The position numbers and the translations under genes are program-made. Positions 18,629-27,818 of a stretch of DNA of 64,000 nucleotides are shown here, piece after piece. Source of the DNA: UBA1930 sp943371535 (GTDB lineage: Bacteria > Bacteroidota > Bacteroidia > Chitinophagales > Chitinophagaceae); contig CALRVE020000005.1 of NCBI GenBank assembly GCA_943371535.1, positions 1-64,000 on the forward strand, in the 5' to 3' direction. Below the pieces are notes generated by a model, which saw only the letters and a list, made by a program, of their open reading frames with translations, did not search any database and was not told the DNA's origin. The stretch's first letter is position 1, and each line of letters opens with the position of its first letter.

Positions 18629-19828
18629 CTACTCTTTTTTAAACGTAAACACTTTTAAGTTACCACCTACATAATTACAAACCCATGCTTCCAGCTTTGC
18701 GTTGTCTTCATAAATATCTACACCAACAGGTTTGCCTTTACATTCTAGTGAATATAATTTGGTGAAGCTATTGTTATTAATTTTAAATACATCTACTGTG
18801 TTGCCACTGTAACAAGTTACAAATAAAAATTGCTGATTTTTACTAAGCATAATTGTTCTTGGCTGAGCATTGGTAGATGCTGCAAATAAGGTTGCACCCG
18901 TTTCGGCATTTAAACAAGCAATTTTACCAAGGCTATTGTAACTCACAAATAATCGGCTTTTATGATCCATTACAATATGTCGTGGAGTTGAGGCTACTTT
19001 TAAATTTTTTTCAATCTTCCAAGTAGTATTATTTACAACACTTATGGTTTTTCCTCCCATAATAGCTATGTAAGATTTATTGTTTACATCATCTACTACG
19101 ATGCCTCGTGGAATTGCAGAAACAGGAATAGTAGCTATTACTTTTCCATAAGGTTGTACACTATCGTTAGCTGCCAATACACTTATGGTATTGCTATGCC
19201 AATTGCTCACTAAAACGTATTGGTTGTTGGCAGTTCTTGCAATAACCTTTGGTGTTTTACCAGTTTTTATTAAAGGCACATACATAGAATCTTTTGTTTT
19301 TTCTTGCCAATTCTTGATGTACAATTTTTTATTGGGTATTGTAGGTATTTTCTTTTTAGTGAATTCATTTAAATGAATGGGCACTATTCCATGAGCATTG
19401 TGTAATGAAACCCATAAAATTTTATCATTATGGCTAAAACAAGCTTCAACAGGTTTTTCTTCAAATGATGGAACGGGTTTATGGGTTACATAATCCCAGC
19501 CCATGGCTTTGGTGGGTTTAAAGTTGAAACTTCTGGTAATTTTTCTGGTGGGTTCATCAAATTCATACACACTCATACCTTCTAAATTCATAGCATATAA
19601 TTTTGAACCTGTACTATTGAAAATAACAGATTTTGTACCGGGAGCTGCAACTAAATTTTCAGACTTTATGAAAGTTAAGTTATTATAAGTCTTAGGCTGA
19701 TTTTGCGGCAGCGTATTCCATTTTTTTACCTTGTTCACAGGAATTGGCGTTGCTGAGTTGTTAAAACTTACACTTATAGCAATGGAGGCAAAATAAGTAA
19801 AGCGTTGAAGTATTTTTTTTGCCATCAT
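18629..19828 (-). CDS. YncE-like beta-propeller protein, secreted
   Basis: The 399-residue protein has an N-terminal signal segment and about six or seven repeated blades of the YVTN/YncE type: TPKVIARTANNQYVLVSNW, IPRGIVVDDVNNKSYIAIMGGK, TPRHIVMDHKSRLFVSYNS and QPRTIMLSKNQQFLFVTCYSGNTVDVF share the pattern PRxIxxxxxxxxxYV. Such propellers bind partners or small ligands outside the cytoplasm, and no enzymatic residues are obvious. The first of two adjacent ATGs is taken as the start. It lies upstream of dnaE on the same strand, separated by a repeat. Confidence 0.8.
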   Translation of the reverse strand: MMAKKILQRFTYFASIAISVSFNNSATPIPVNKVKKWNTLPQNQPKTYNNLTFIKSENLVAAPGTKSVIFNSTGSKLYAMNLEGMSVYEFDEPTRKITRSFNFKPTKAMGWDYVTHKPVPSFEEKPVEACFSHNDKILWVSLHNAHGIVPIHLNEFTKKKIPTIPNKKLYIKNWQEKTKDSMYVPLIKTGKTPKVIARTANNQYVLVSNWHSNTISVLAANDSVQPYGKVIATIPVSAIPRGIVVDDVNNKSYIAIMGGKTISVVNNTTWKIEKNLKVASTPRHIVMDHKSRLFVSYNSLGKIACLNAETGATLFAASTNAQPRTIMLSKNQQFLFVTCYSGNTVDVFKINNNSFTKLYSLECKGKPVGVDIYEDNAKLEAWVCNYVGGNLKVFTFKKE

Positions 19829-19993
19829 ACAGGTTAAAATTTGATTTTAGAGCAGTCAACAAATATCGTTATGGATTCATTTTTTATCTTCATGCAGTTT
19901 TCCACAGCAGCTTTGAACTGAATAGAATGTTAAAAAGTTTTGCAGAAAGGTTGTTTCGTAGGTATTCATGGGTTATTTTGCATCAATTGAACT

Positions 19994-20746
19994 ATGAATG
20001 TACAAAAAATTATTGGCGGATTAATTGGGCTTTGTGTATTTACAAGCTGTAAATCTTTGAAGACATTGGCTTCTAAGGATACTTCCTCAACTGTAACTAA
20101 GAAAAACACAAGATCCAATTCTAATAAGCAAGTTTCTTTTATTGAAGATATTGAAGTAACCCCGGGTACAGTAGTTACTTCAAAGCATAAAACCATTAAT
20201 ACTGCATCAAAAAATACAGCTAAAAAAGCAACTACTACTCAAACAGTAACAAGTGGAAATGCTGATGAAACATTGACCAATTCTAATATTGAGAATGCAA
20301 GCTATTTACAGTTGAAATATGCCATGTTACTAGATGCTACGGTAGAAAAATTAACCAATATTCCTTTACTCCAAACCATTGAAAAATGGTGGGGCACAAG
20401 ATATTGTTTAGGTGGTACTACTGAAAATTGTATTGACTGTTCGGGATTTACACTTCATGTTGCTAAAGATGTTTATAACATTCAGCTCCCTAGAACCTCT
20501 CAAGAACAGTACAATGTTGCCGAGCATATAGATATGAGTGAACTGCAAGAAGGTGATTTAGTGTTTTTTCATCATGGAGGTAAAAGTAAAAGAGTATCTC
20601 ATGTAGGGTTTTATTTGCATAACAATAAGTTTGTTCATGCATCTACTAGCAATGGTGTTATGATTAGCGATTTGAACGAAAGTTACTGGAAAGCAAGAAT
20701 TAGAGGTGCTGGGCGAATTGTAAAAAACGAAACTAGTAAACTTTAA
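19994..20746 (+). CDS. NlpC/P60 family peptidoglycan hydrolase, lipoprotein
   Basis: The 250-residue protein begins with a lipoprotein signal (LCVFTSC, Cys19). A Ser/Thr/Lys-rich linker runs to about residue 100. The C-terminal half is an NlpC/P60 domain with catalytic Cys149 in DCSGF, His203 in VSHVGFYL and a third polar residue, His215, in KFVHAS. The family cleaves D-Glu-diamino acid bonds in stem peptides. It overlaps the convergent flippase gene by its stop codon. Confidence 0.92.
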   Translation: MNVQKIIGGLIGLCVFTSCKSLKTLASKDTSSTVTKKNTRSNSNKQVSFIEDIEVTPGTVVTSKHKTINTASKNTAKKATTTQTVTSGNADETLTNSNIENASYLQLKYAMLLDATVEKLTNIPLLQTIEKWWGTRYCLGGTTENCIDCSGFTLHVAKDVYNIQLPRTSQEQYNVAEHIDMSELQEGDLVFFHHGGKSKRVSHVGFYLHNNKFVHASTSNGVMISDLNESYWKARIRGAGRIVKNETSKL

Positions 20747-22233
20747 ATACTTAATTTCTTCTTTAAATTAGTTAATAATTGACCTGCATCAGGGGTTAAA
20801 TTAAACACAATCGATAGCACAAAAATTTGCAGCATAAATAGTAAACTTCTGCCAATCATTCCCCACCAATTGTTCATTACATTGAATAAATAAAAGCTTA
20901 TAAAAAAGGCAAATGCAAGTAATACAATTGTTTGCCAGGTTTTATGGGTGAACGGTTGAAGATTAAACTTTCTTCTCAAAAACTCAAACCGAATTAAGTT
21001 GTATAAACTTAAACCAATTAACTCACTGTATGCAGCTCCAATGATGCCCATTTTTTTAATGAGTAAGTAAGCCAATGGCAAACGAATGGCTAGTAAAATA
21101 ACACCACTTAAAAAATCGAATTTCCAATAATTAGAAGTGGCAATGATAGTTCCATTAACGCCCGTACCAGCATCAATTACTCTTACTAATCCCAATACAA
21201 TAATTAAGTTAATGGCAGCTTTATAATCGTCTTGAATATGTAAAACAGAAAATAAATTTTCAATGTTCAATAAAATACATCCAAAAATGAATAAACTCAT
21301 CAAAAGCATATTAATAGAAGAACGTTGGTAAATACGATTAATCTCTGCATAGTTTTTATCTTTCCAAGCTTGTGCTATAACCCCTGTTGCAATAGATTGC
21401 ATACTTCGTTGTGGTACTTGAATAAAGTTAGCAGCATAATTTGCTAAGGTGTACACACCTGCAAAACTTAGTCCTTTAAGACTTGCAATAAAAATACTAT
21501 CCATCGTTTGTCCTAAAGCTTGTACTATCATTCCGCCAAAAATGAGGCTTTGCATACCTAACATTTTTCCTTGAAGCTTTTTAGTAATGTTACTTTTTGT
21601 AAATGTTAGATGTAGCTTTTTTAAGTACAATAAATAGCCCATTAAAATAAAAGCCATTAAGCCAAATAATGTAGAAAACAATACAATGAATGTATGATAA
21701 TTGATGTAGTTAAAATAGTATAAAACAATGAAAATAGTTGTTACTAAGCGTAAGGCTGTTTCTTTTAAAAAGTTAGGAACAATTGTTTTCTGTAGTGCCC
21801 AGCAATAACCTTCAAAAATGGCAAATAGCAACATGCCCAATGCAAAAGGAAATATGTAATAATAATATTCTACAATTAAAAGAGAGCGTTCAGAAAATTT
21901 TCTTATGACCAATGGTTCAAGGAGGTAACCAATAATTATAACCAATGCAAAACCAATACAACTACTTATAAAAGCCCAAGTAAGTAAGTCGTTGTTTTTA
22001 TCAGTTACATTGTTTTTGTAGTAAGGATAAAACTTGTATATGATAGGAATAACACCTAAGCTTCCAAATACATAAAAGTTTTGGGCAACGTCAAAAAATA
22101 TTCTAGTGAGGGCAAATTGTTCGGCAGTAAAATATCCTTCTTTAATGTATAGATAGGTATTTATAGCTCCAATAAAAAAACCAAGATATACCAGTAAAGA
22201 TGATACAATGGTTTGTTTACGGATGTTACCCAT
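20743..22233 (-). CDS. Polysaccharide flippase / oligosaccharyl-lipid translocase family protein (MATE-like)
   Basis: The 496-residue protein has about 12 to 14 predicted membrane segments throughout, in the arrangement of Wzx/RfbX-type flippases: N-terminal VSSLLVYLGFFIGAINTYLYIKEG, central FAGVYTLANYAANFIQVPQRSM, and C-terminal GIIGAAYSELIGLSLYNLIRFEFLRRKF. Family members move lipid-linked sugars across the inner membrane. The substrate is unknown and no glycosyltransferase genes are nearby. Its stop codon overlaps that of the NlpC/P60 gene. Confidence 0.82.
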   Translation of the reverse strand: MGNIRKQTIVSSLLVYLGFFIGAINTYLYIKEGYFTAEQFALTRIFFDVAQNFYVFGSLGVIPIIYKFYPYYKNNVTDKNNDLLTWAFISSCIGFALVIIIGYLLEPLVIRKFSERSLLIVEYYYYIFPFALGMLLFAIFEGYCWALQKTIVPNFLKETALRLVTTIFIVLYYFNYINYHTFIVLFSTLFGLMAFILMGYLLYLKKLHLTFTKSNITKKLQGKMLGMQSLIFGGMIVQALGQTMDSIFIASLKGLSFAGVYTLANYAANFIQVPQRSMQSIATGVIAQAWKDKNYAEINRIYQRSSINMLLMSLFIFGCILLNIENLFSVLHIQDDYKAAINLIIVLGLVRVIDAGTGVNGTIIATSNYWKFDFLSGVILLAIRLPLAYLLIKKMGIIGAAYSELIGLSLYNLIRFEFLRRKFNLQPFTHKTWQTIVLLAFAFFISFYLFNVMNNWWGMIGRSLLFMLQIFVLSIVFNLTPDAGQLLTNLKKKLSI

Positions 22234-22580
22234 TTGATTTTTTAGTATAGTTTAGGAAACCAAATCATTAATACTCTTCTAAAGAATAATATTGAACAAA
22301 AAATTTAGTTTTATTTAAACTTTTGATCAATTATCAAAGTGTATCTAATTATTTATATTCTTCATCAATTTTAAACAGTATATGCTCAAGCCGCAAGGCT
22401 TCGTAAGCTCAACAGCACTCCATTCGCTTCTTTGAAAAAATATCCTTCGGATTTTTTCAATCCCTACATAAATGTAGGGACCGAACCGAATGATGTGCCT
22501 TATGAGCTTACTGTTGTTCAACTTGTATTGAAAAAGTATTAATTCTATTTCTTACGAAATCTATTTTTAGTAGAATTAAA
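22234..22580. other. 347-base intergenic region holding a nested hairpin element
   Basis: There is no gene. The first 145 bases are AT-rich and featureless. Bases 22388-22511 hold a nested multi-hairpin element described separately. The last 40 bases contain a 9-bp inverted repeat TTAATTCTA/TAGAATTAA (22539-22547, 22571-22579) enclosing TTTC-TTAC-GAAA, ending just before the proS stop codon; it may help end proS transcripts but lacks a T run on that strand. Confidence 0.7.
22388..22511. repeat. Nested multi-hairpin palindromic element, possible structured RNA or REP/MITE-like element
   Basis: A GCAA-loop hairpin AAGCC-GCAA-GGCTT (22388-22401) is followed by an outer stem GTAAGCTCA/TGAGCTTAC (22403-22411, 22503-22511), then GCAC/GTGC (22415-22418, 22495-22498) and CATTCG/CGAATG (22421-22426, 22487-22492). 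Inside are two more hairpins: one with ATCC-TTC-GGAT flanked by A and T runs (22433-22459), and a perfect TCCCTACA-TAAA-TGTAGGGA (22461-22480). Such nesting is unlikely by chance. It is visibly richer in G+C than its surroundings. Confidence 0.75.
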
Positions 22581-24059
22581 CTAATAAGCTCTTGCAAATA
22601 AAACCCTTTGTGTGCTTGGTTTTCCAGTTAAAATACATGTACCTTCTTCTTGTGTATTATTTAAAGGAATGCAACGAATGGTGGCTTTTGTTTTTTCTTT
22701 AATTGCATCTTCTGTTTCACTAGTTCCATCCCAATGAGCACTTACAAAACCTGCTTTTGTATCTAGAATGTTTACAAATTCTTCCCAAGTATTTGCTTGG
22801 GTAATGTGTTCATCTCTAAATTGTTTGGCTTTATTAAACATATTGGTTTGAATTTCTTCCAATAAATTTTTAATATAGCTTGCTAATCCTTCTATCGCAA
22901 CAGTGGTTTTTTCTTTGGTATCTCTTCTTGCAACTTCTACCACATTATTGGCTAAATCTCTTGTGCCTACTGCAATACGTACTGGTACACCTTTCATTTC
23001 ATGTTCAGCAAATTTCCAACCTGGCCTTGCATTATCACTATCATCGTATTTAAAACGAATACCCATATCTTTCAATTCTTTTGTTAGTGCAAGTACAGTT
23101 GCGTCAAGATTGGCTTTTTCTGCCTCTCCTTTGAAAATAGGAACAATCACCACTTGCAATGGAGCAATTTTAGGTGGTAAAATCAATCCTTGATCATCGC
23201 TATGTGCCATTACCAAACCACCAATTAAACGTGTGCTAACACCCCAGCTAGTAGCCCAAACATAATCAAGTTTATTGTTCTTATCACTAAACTTAACATC
23301 AAATGCTTTTGCAAAATTTTGACCTAAGAAATGCGATGTGCCAGCTTGTAATGCTTTGCCATCTTGCATTAGAGCTTCTATACAATACGTATCTTCTGCA
23401 CCTGCAAAACGTTCATTAGGTGTTTTTATTCCTTTAATTACTGGCAATGCCATCCAGTTTTCAGCAAAATCGGCATATACATCTAACATTTTCTCAGTTT
23501 CAATAATGGCTTCTTCTTTGGTAGCATGAGCTGTATGTCCTTCTTGCCATAAAAATTCGGCAGTGCGTAAAAACAATCTTGTTCTCATTTCCCAACGTAC
23601 CACGTTTGCCCATTGGTTAATCAGTAATGGCAAATCTCTGTAAGATTGAATCCAGCCTTTATAGGTATTCCAAATAATGGCTTCACTTGTTGGGCGAACC
23701 ACCAATTCTTCTTCTAATTTAGCTTCTGGGTCAACCATTAACTTACCGGGTTTATTTGGGTCGTTTTTTAAACGATAGTGCGTTACAATAGCACATTCTT
23801 TGGCAAAACCTTCAGCATTTTTTTCTTCTGCTTCAAACAAACTTTTAGGCACAAACAAGGGAAAATAGGCGTTTACATGCCCTGTATCTTTAAACATTTT
23901 ATCTAACACATCTCTCATGTTTTCCCAAAGGGCATAACCATAAGGCTTAATCACCATACAACCTCTTACAGCACTATAATCAGCCAAACTTCCTTTGATG
24001 ATTAAGTCATTATACCATTGGCTGTAATCCTGTTCTCTACTTGTAATTTCTTTACTCAT
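22581..24059 (-). CDS. proS: Prolyl-tRNA synthetase (eukaryote/archaeal-like type)
   Basis: The 492-residue class II synthetase is of the short, editing-domain-lacking form. It starts with SREQDYSQWYNDLIIKGSLADYS and RGCMVIKPYGYALWENM. Motif 2 is visible in VVRWEMRTRLFLRTAEFLWQEG, the proline-specific region in VRPTSEAIIWNTYKGWI, and the anticodon domain begins around PLQVVIVPIFKGE. The C-terminus ends in the aromatic tail (VLFARAY) typical of this type, whose carboxylate helps bind zinc. It is a single gene with a 300-base upstream gap. Confidence 0.97.
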   Translation of the reverse strand: MSKEITSREQDYSQWYNDLIIKGSLADYSAVRGCMVIKPYGYALWENMRDVLDKMFKDTGHVNAYFPLFVPKSLFEAEEKNAEGFAKECAIVTHYRLKNDPNKPGKLMVDPEAKLEEELVVRPTSEAIIWNTYKGWIQSYRDLPLLINQWANVVRWEMRTRLFLRTAEFLWQEGHTAHATKEEAIIETEKMLDVYADFAENWMALPVIKGIKTPNERFAGAEDTYCIEALMQDGKALQAGTSHFLGQNFAKAFDVKFSDKNNKLDYVWATSWGVSTRLIGGLVMAHSDDQGLILPPKIAPLQVVIVPIFKGEAEKANLDATVLALTKELKDMGIRFKYDDSDNARPGWKFAEHEMKGVPVRIAVGTRDLANNVVEVARRDTKEKTTVAIEGLASYIKNLLEEIQTNMFNKAKQFRDEHITQANTWEEFVNILDTKAGFVSAHWDGTSETEDAIKEKTKATIRCIPLNNTQEEGTCILTGKPSTQRVLFARAY

Positions 24060-24140
24060 AAAATAATCGTTCTCTGTTTGTTGTTTTATATTTTTTGTAA
24101 CTAGCTGTAGAATATGTATGTAGCGTTCTCGGTGTCACAC

Positions 24141-24158
24141 TGCCGATAGCTATCGGCA
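24141..24158. repeat. Perfect 18-bp palindrome
   Basis: TGCCGATAGCTATCGGCA equals its own reverse complement. It sits between divergent genes and could be an operator, but its resemblance to nearby dispersed repeats favours a repeat element. Confidence 0.75.
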
Positions 24159-24253
24159 TCAACGTTCATATCATTATTCATCTAGTTTCACTCCTTTAAT
24201 CTTATATGTTCATTTCAAGTTTTACCTTTATCAATACCTTAACAAACTAATTC

Positions 24254-24283
24254 TTGTTAGTAAAATATTCGGCAAAATCTTTG
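24254..24283 (+). promoter_or_regulatory. Candidate promoter for the Asn-rich lipoprotein gene
   Basis: TTG at 24254-24256 and AATCTTTG at 24276-24283 (one mismatch to TAnnTTTG) are separated by 19 nt, matching the -33/-7 spacing of Bacteroidota promoters. The start codon is 76 bases downstream. Confidence 0.45.
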
Positions 24284-24359
24284 TACTTAATTACCTAATT
24301 ACATGAAACAGGGCAAATGTAATTAACTTCACATAATCTATCATCTTAAAACCTTTTAT

Positions 24360-25175
24360 ATGAAAAGTTCAATACTACTAGGAATCATTACAATAGGTTT
24401 ATTAACCTCTTGTTCTTCCATTTATAAAAGTGGACAAACACCCGATGATGTGTATTATTCTCCCGTAAAAGGTGATATGAAGGAAGATAAAAAAGATAGT
24501 TATGTAGTACAAGAAGATGATAATTATTTACGTATGAAAGTACGTAACAACAATCGTTGGAGACAAATAGATGATTACAGTTATTGGAACGACACTCGTT
24601 TTTATTATAGTAATTGTAATAATAGATTCAATAATGGTTTCAACAATGGTTTTAATAATGGTTGGAATACCCACTTTAACAATAATTGGAGTAACAACAA
24701 TTTTACTGGTTTTTACATGAACAGTGGATTTAGCAACTTCAATAATTTTAATAACTGTGGGTTCAATAATCATTTTTGGGGTAATAATTTCTGGGGAAAC
24801 AATGGCTGGAATTATTGGAACAGTCCTGTGTATGTTTTCACTTACAAGAATCCAAGCTTTCGAGGCAACACAGCTGGTAAAAATGTAACTGCTTACCGCA
24901 ATAGAACATATAGTAATACCAACACAAGTTCTACTGGTAAAACTGGAACATCGAATAGTAGTAGCTCAAGCTTTGGAGGTTTGTTTAAAAGAGTATTTAC
25001 CTCAGGTAATGGAAGTAGTGGTTCTTCAACAGGTAGTTACGATAGACCAGTAAGAACTTTTGGTTCTGGTAGTGGTTCTTCAACATCATCAGGTAGTAGT
25101 AGTGCTGGTGGCAGAAGTGGGGGTTTTGGAAGTAGTGGCAGCAGTAGTGGTAGTAGTAGACAAGGGAGGAATTAG
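24360..25175 (+). CDS. Low-complexity Asn/Gly/Ser-rich lipoprotein
   Basis: The 271-residue protein has a lipoprotein signal (LLGIITIGLLTSC). Residues about 20-70 are acidic and contain a short conserved-looking DDVYYSP. Residues about 75-155 are almost entirely Asn, Phe, Gly and Trp in repeated FNNGFNNG-type units. Residues 185-271 are Ser/Gly-rich. The composition suggests a disordered, surface-exposed or adhesive protein. Similar Asn-rich lipoproteins occur in Bacteroidota, but no function is established. It has its own likely promoter. Confidence 0.75.
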   Translation: MKSSILLGIITIGLLTSCSSIYKSGQTPDDVYYSPVKGDMKEDKKDSYVVQEDDNYLRMKVRNNNRWRQIDDYSYWNDTRFYYSNCNNRFNNGFNNGFNNGWNTHFNNNWSNNNFTGFYMNSGFSNFNNFNNCGFNNHFWGNNFWGNNGWNYWNSPVYVFTYKNPSFRGNTAGKNVTAYRNRTYSNTNTSSTGKTGTSNSSSSSFGGLFKRVFTSGNGSSGSSTGSYDRPVRTFGSGSGSSTSSGSSSAGGRSGGFGSSGSSSGSSRQGRN

Positions 25176-25399
25176 TGAGTTATATGTTATGAGTTATGAG
25201 TTATAAGTTATAAGTTATAAGTTATGAGGAAGAGAAGGTAAAAGGTAAAAGGCAAAAGGTAAAAGTAAAAAACTAAAAACTAGCGATTAAAAACTAAACT
25301 CTTGAAATTGCAATTAAACATACTAGTAACCAGCAACCTGTAATTTGTAACTAAGTCCTAAACTCCAAACAAAAAAGATTCAGTCTAAAAAATAAACCA
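25176..25399. repeat. Intergenic tandem repeats (GAGTTATAAGTTAT and GGTAAAAGGCAAAA types)
   Basis: After the lipoprotein gene come about seven copies of GTTATRAG/GTTATAA units (25177-25225), then copies of GGTAAAAGGCAAAA (25234-25270). The remainder is AT-rich without features. The first type recurs at 32225-32335 and 35041-35140. Confidence 0.8.
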
Positions 25400-26944
25400 A
25401 TGAAACAATTTTTACTTTATATCTCTTTATTCATAGGTATTTCGTCATTTGCTCAAACACCTGATGAAGCCTTACGAACTGCATGGTACACATTTAATGG
25501 TAGTGCAAGAAACATGGCTACTGGTGGTGTGATGGGAAGCTTGGGTGGCGATATTACAGCAGCTCATGTAAACCCTGCTGGATTAGGATTTTTTAAAACC
25601 AGTGAATTTGTTTTATCGCTAGGAAATAACTTCAACAACAATAAATTTGGTTATAGAGGTAAAGACTCTTTGGCTACCAAAAACAATTTTAATTATGGCA
25701 CAATGGGTGTGGTTTTTGGAGCACCTCACAATACACGTTACAGTAAATGGGCAAGTAGTGCTTTCTCTATTTCAGTAAATCAATTAGCCAATTATAACAA
25801 TAAGACTTCTTTTAAAGGATTTAATAATGTTAGCTCATTTTCAGAACAATATTTAGAAGAATTAATTGGTGATGGAGCCAACATGACAGCAGCTGAGCAA
25901 AATTATATTTTTGGATCTTCTTTGGCTTTTAGAACTTATTTGGTAGATACTTTACAAGGTGCAAATGGTCAGTTAATTGGCTATCAAAGCTTAGTCCCTA
26001 TTTCTACTGGGGTAAATCAAGTATATGATGCAACAACAAGAGGTGGATTTCATGATATTGCTATTGGCTTTGCAGGTAATATGGAAGATAAATTATACTT
26101 AGGTGGAAGTTTTAATATTCCAGTAATTTCTTATAGAAGAAGTTTGTTATACAGCGAAACAGATGCAACCGATATCACCAATAACGATTTTAAAAGTTTT
26201 GAATACAGAGAAGAATTTAGCAGCAATGGTGTTGGTTTAGGTATGAAGTTGGGTATGATTTATAAGCCACAAGAATATTGGCGTTTAGGTATTGCTTTAC
26301 ATACCCCACAAATTATTTCTTTTACAGATAGAATTAGAAGTTCTATGACTACCGATACTGAAGGTTATGCAGGCATTATTAGTGAAACAAGCGATGCATT
26401 AAACAGCGGTAATGCAGGGGTGAGAAAATATACACAAATAACACCCTGGAGAGCCATTGCAAGTGCTAGTTATGTATTTAGAGAAGTAGGCGATACTAGA
26501 AAACAAAGAGCATTTATTAGTGCCGATATTGAATATGTAAATTATAAAGGAGCAAGATTTATACAAACCGATGATCCAGAAATTGATCCAGATTTTGTAC
26601 CAAAATCTTACTTGAAAATGGTAAACACTGAGGTGAAAGATTATTACAGGGGTAATGTGAATTTTAGGTTAGGAGGGGAGTTGAAATTGAATACCATTAT
26701 GTTTCGTTTAGGTGGAGCATTTTATGGCAGTCCTTATGCAAGTAAAGAACTCAATGCCAATCGTATTTTAGCTACTGGTGGAATTGGTTATAGAGACAAA
26801 GGCATTTTTATTGATTTAGCGTATGCTCATAGTTTTAATCAAGATGTGGTTTTCCCTTATCGTTTAAATGATAAACCCAACACTTTTGCAGAGCAAACAG
26901 GCAGTAGAGCAAATGTAATGCTCACTTTTGGGGTTAAGTTTTAA
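25400..26944 (+). CDS. Outer-membrane beta-barrel protein (FadL/OmpP1-like)
   Basis: The 514-residue protein has a signal peptide ending in SSFAQ. The mature start, DEALRTAWYTFNGSARNMATGGVMGSLGGDITAAHVNPAGLGFFKTSEF, is the hallmark of OmpP1/FadL-like barrels, including the NPAGL motif. Alternating amphipathic strands run to the end, and the last residue is an aromatic-rich strand (LTFGVKF) as needed for barrel assembly. Family members transport hydrophobic compounds or act in secretion; the substrate is unknown. The next gene starts 45 bases downstream. Confidence 0.88.
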   Translation: MKQFLLYISLFIGISSFAQTPDEALRTAWYTFNGSARNMATGGVMGSLGGDITAAHVNPAGLGFFKTSEFVLSLGNNFNNNKFGYRGKDSLATKNNFNYGTMGVVFGAPHNTRYSKWASSAFSISVNQLANYNNKTSFKGFNNVSSFSEQYLEELIGDGANMTAAEQNYIFGSSLAFRTYLVDTLQGANGQLIGYQSLVPISTGVNQVYDATTRGGFHDIAIGFAGNMEDKLYLGGSFNIPVISYRRSLLYSETDATDITNNDFKSFEYREEFSSNGVGLGMKLGMIYKPQEYWRLGIALHTPQIISFTDRIRSSMTTDTEGYAGIISETSDALNSGNAGVRKYTQITPWRAIASASYVFREVGDTRKQRAFISADIEYVNYKGARFIQTDDPEIDPDFVPKSYLKMVNTEVKDYYRGNVNFRLGGELKLNTIMFRLGGAFYGSPYASKELNANRILATGGIGYRDKGIFIDLAYAHSFNQDVVFPYRLNDKPNTFAEQTGSRANVMLTFGVKF

Positions 26945-26989
26945 ATATTAATTGGTGTGATTGGTTAGTGTGGTGTTTAAAATAATTTT

Positions 26990-27622
26990 ATGAGTAAAGT
27001 AAAGTATTTTATTCTAGTTACATGTTACTGTTTTATATTCATTTGTAATAATGTTCTTTTTGCACAAAAAATATTGGATCCTATTTTTATCAACTGGAAT
27101 AAACTTACTTTTTCATCATTAAATAAACAATTCATAAACGCAGAAGATAGTGTAGAAAAATTTATGTGGCAAAATAGATTGAGTAGTTTTAAATCTTATT
27201 TAGGTATCGAAAGTGAAGCTAATTTGAATGATAAATCAATAAGATATAAATTTTTACAGACTATTCTTTTAAATCCAAATGTGACAGAGCAAGAATTTTA
27301 TGTTATTGAAGCCAATGAATCTGGTTCAAAAATATTACTAAGGATTTTTGTTTTATATAAGAAAACAAAACATAAATTAGAATTAATACGATATAATTTT
27401 GAAAGTCAAAAATGGAGAAGAAAAAAAGTATTCACAATAGAAAATCAAAACTTTCAATTGCCTTTAATATCTCATAGAATCAAATTCGGAAATGGCTTTA
27501 ACTATGATGATATTGTATTTACAAAATTCAAAAAATCTCGAGTAGTAGAATCAGAATATTTCTTATATGCCACTTTACCAAAAGTAAGTGGCATAAATTC
27601 AATTATAAACTATACTAAATAA
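26990..27622 (+). CDS. Secreted protein of unknown function
   Basis: The 210-residue protein has a signal peptide ending near NVLFAQ. The mature part is Lys/Asn-rich with mixed alpha/beta character (ANESGSKILLRIFVLYKKTKHKLELIRYNF). I do not recognise the family. It follows the OmpP1/FadL-like gene by 45 bases on the same strand and may be cotranscribed with it, suggesting a shared envelope role. Confidence 0.65.
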   Translation: MSKVKYFILVTCYCFIFICNNVLFAQKILDPIFINWNKLTFSSLNKQFINAEDSVEKFMWQNRLSSFKSYLGIESEANLNDKSIRYKFLQTILLNPNVTEQEFYVIEANESGSKILLRIFVLYKKTKHKLELIRYNFESQKWRRKKVFTIENQNFQLPLISHRIKFGNGFNYDDIVFTKFKKSRVVESEYFLYATLPKVSGINSIINYTK

Positions 27623-27642
27623 AATAGTTCATTACCGACTTC

Positions 27643-27813
27643 TTACACAGTTAACTTATTCTTGATAACCATTGGTTTAGTTCTTAGCTTTCTTTTTTTA
27701 TTTTTAGCTTTTAGTGTATTCATTAATTTTCTGAAATCAGCTAACTCTTCTGCAGTCCAAGGTTTAGACTCTACTGTAAAATCTACATGCTTAGGTTCTC
27801 TTATAATTCCCAT
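27643..27813 (-). CDS. Small basic protein, 56 residues, partner of the GNAT-like gene
   Basis: The ATG at 27811-27813 opens a 56-residue reading frame (MGIIREPKHVDFTVESKPWT at the start, then an acidic helix AEELADFRKLMNTLK and a Lys/Arg-rich tail). It begins 5 nt after the stop of the upstream GNAT-like gene on the same strand, so the two are translationally coupled or at least cotranscribed. The acidic helix followed by a basic tail resembles small antitoxin-like or nucleic-acid-binding peptides, but no family is recognised. Coding is supported by spacing and composition. Confidence 0.6.
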   Translation of the reverse strand: MGIIREPKHVDFTVESKPWTAEELADFRKLMNTLKAKNKKRKLRTKPMVIKNKLTV

Positions 27814-27818
27814 AACAA

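Larger units (their letters stand above)
24060..24359. other. 300-base divergent intergenic region
   Basis: This region separates proS from the Asn-rich lipoprotein gene. It contains an 18-bp perfect palindrome at 24141-24158 preceded by TGTCACAC and followed by TCAACGTTC, resembling parts of the GTCGCACT/TCAACGTT dispersed element. A promoter candidate for the downstream gene lies at 24254-24283. Nothing else is recognised. Confidence 0.6.
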
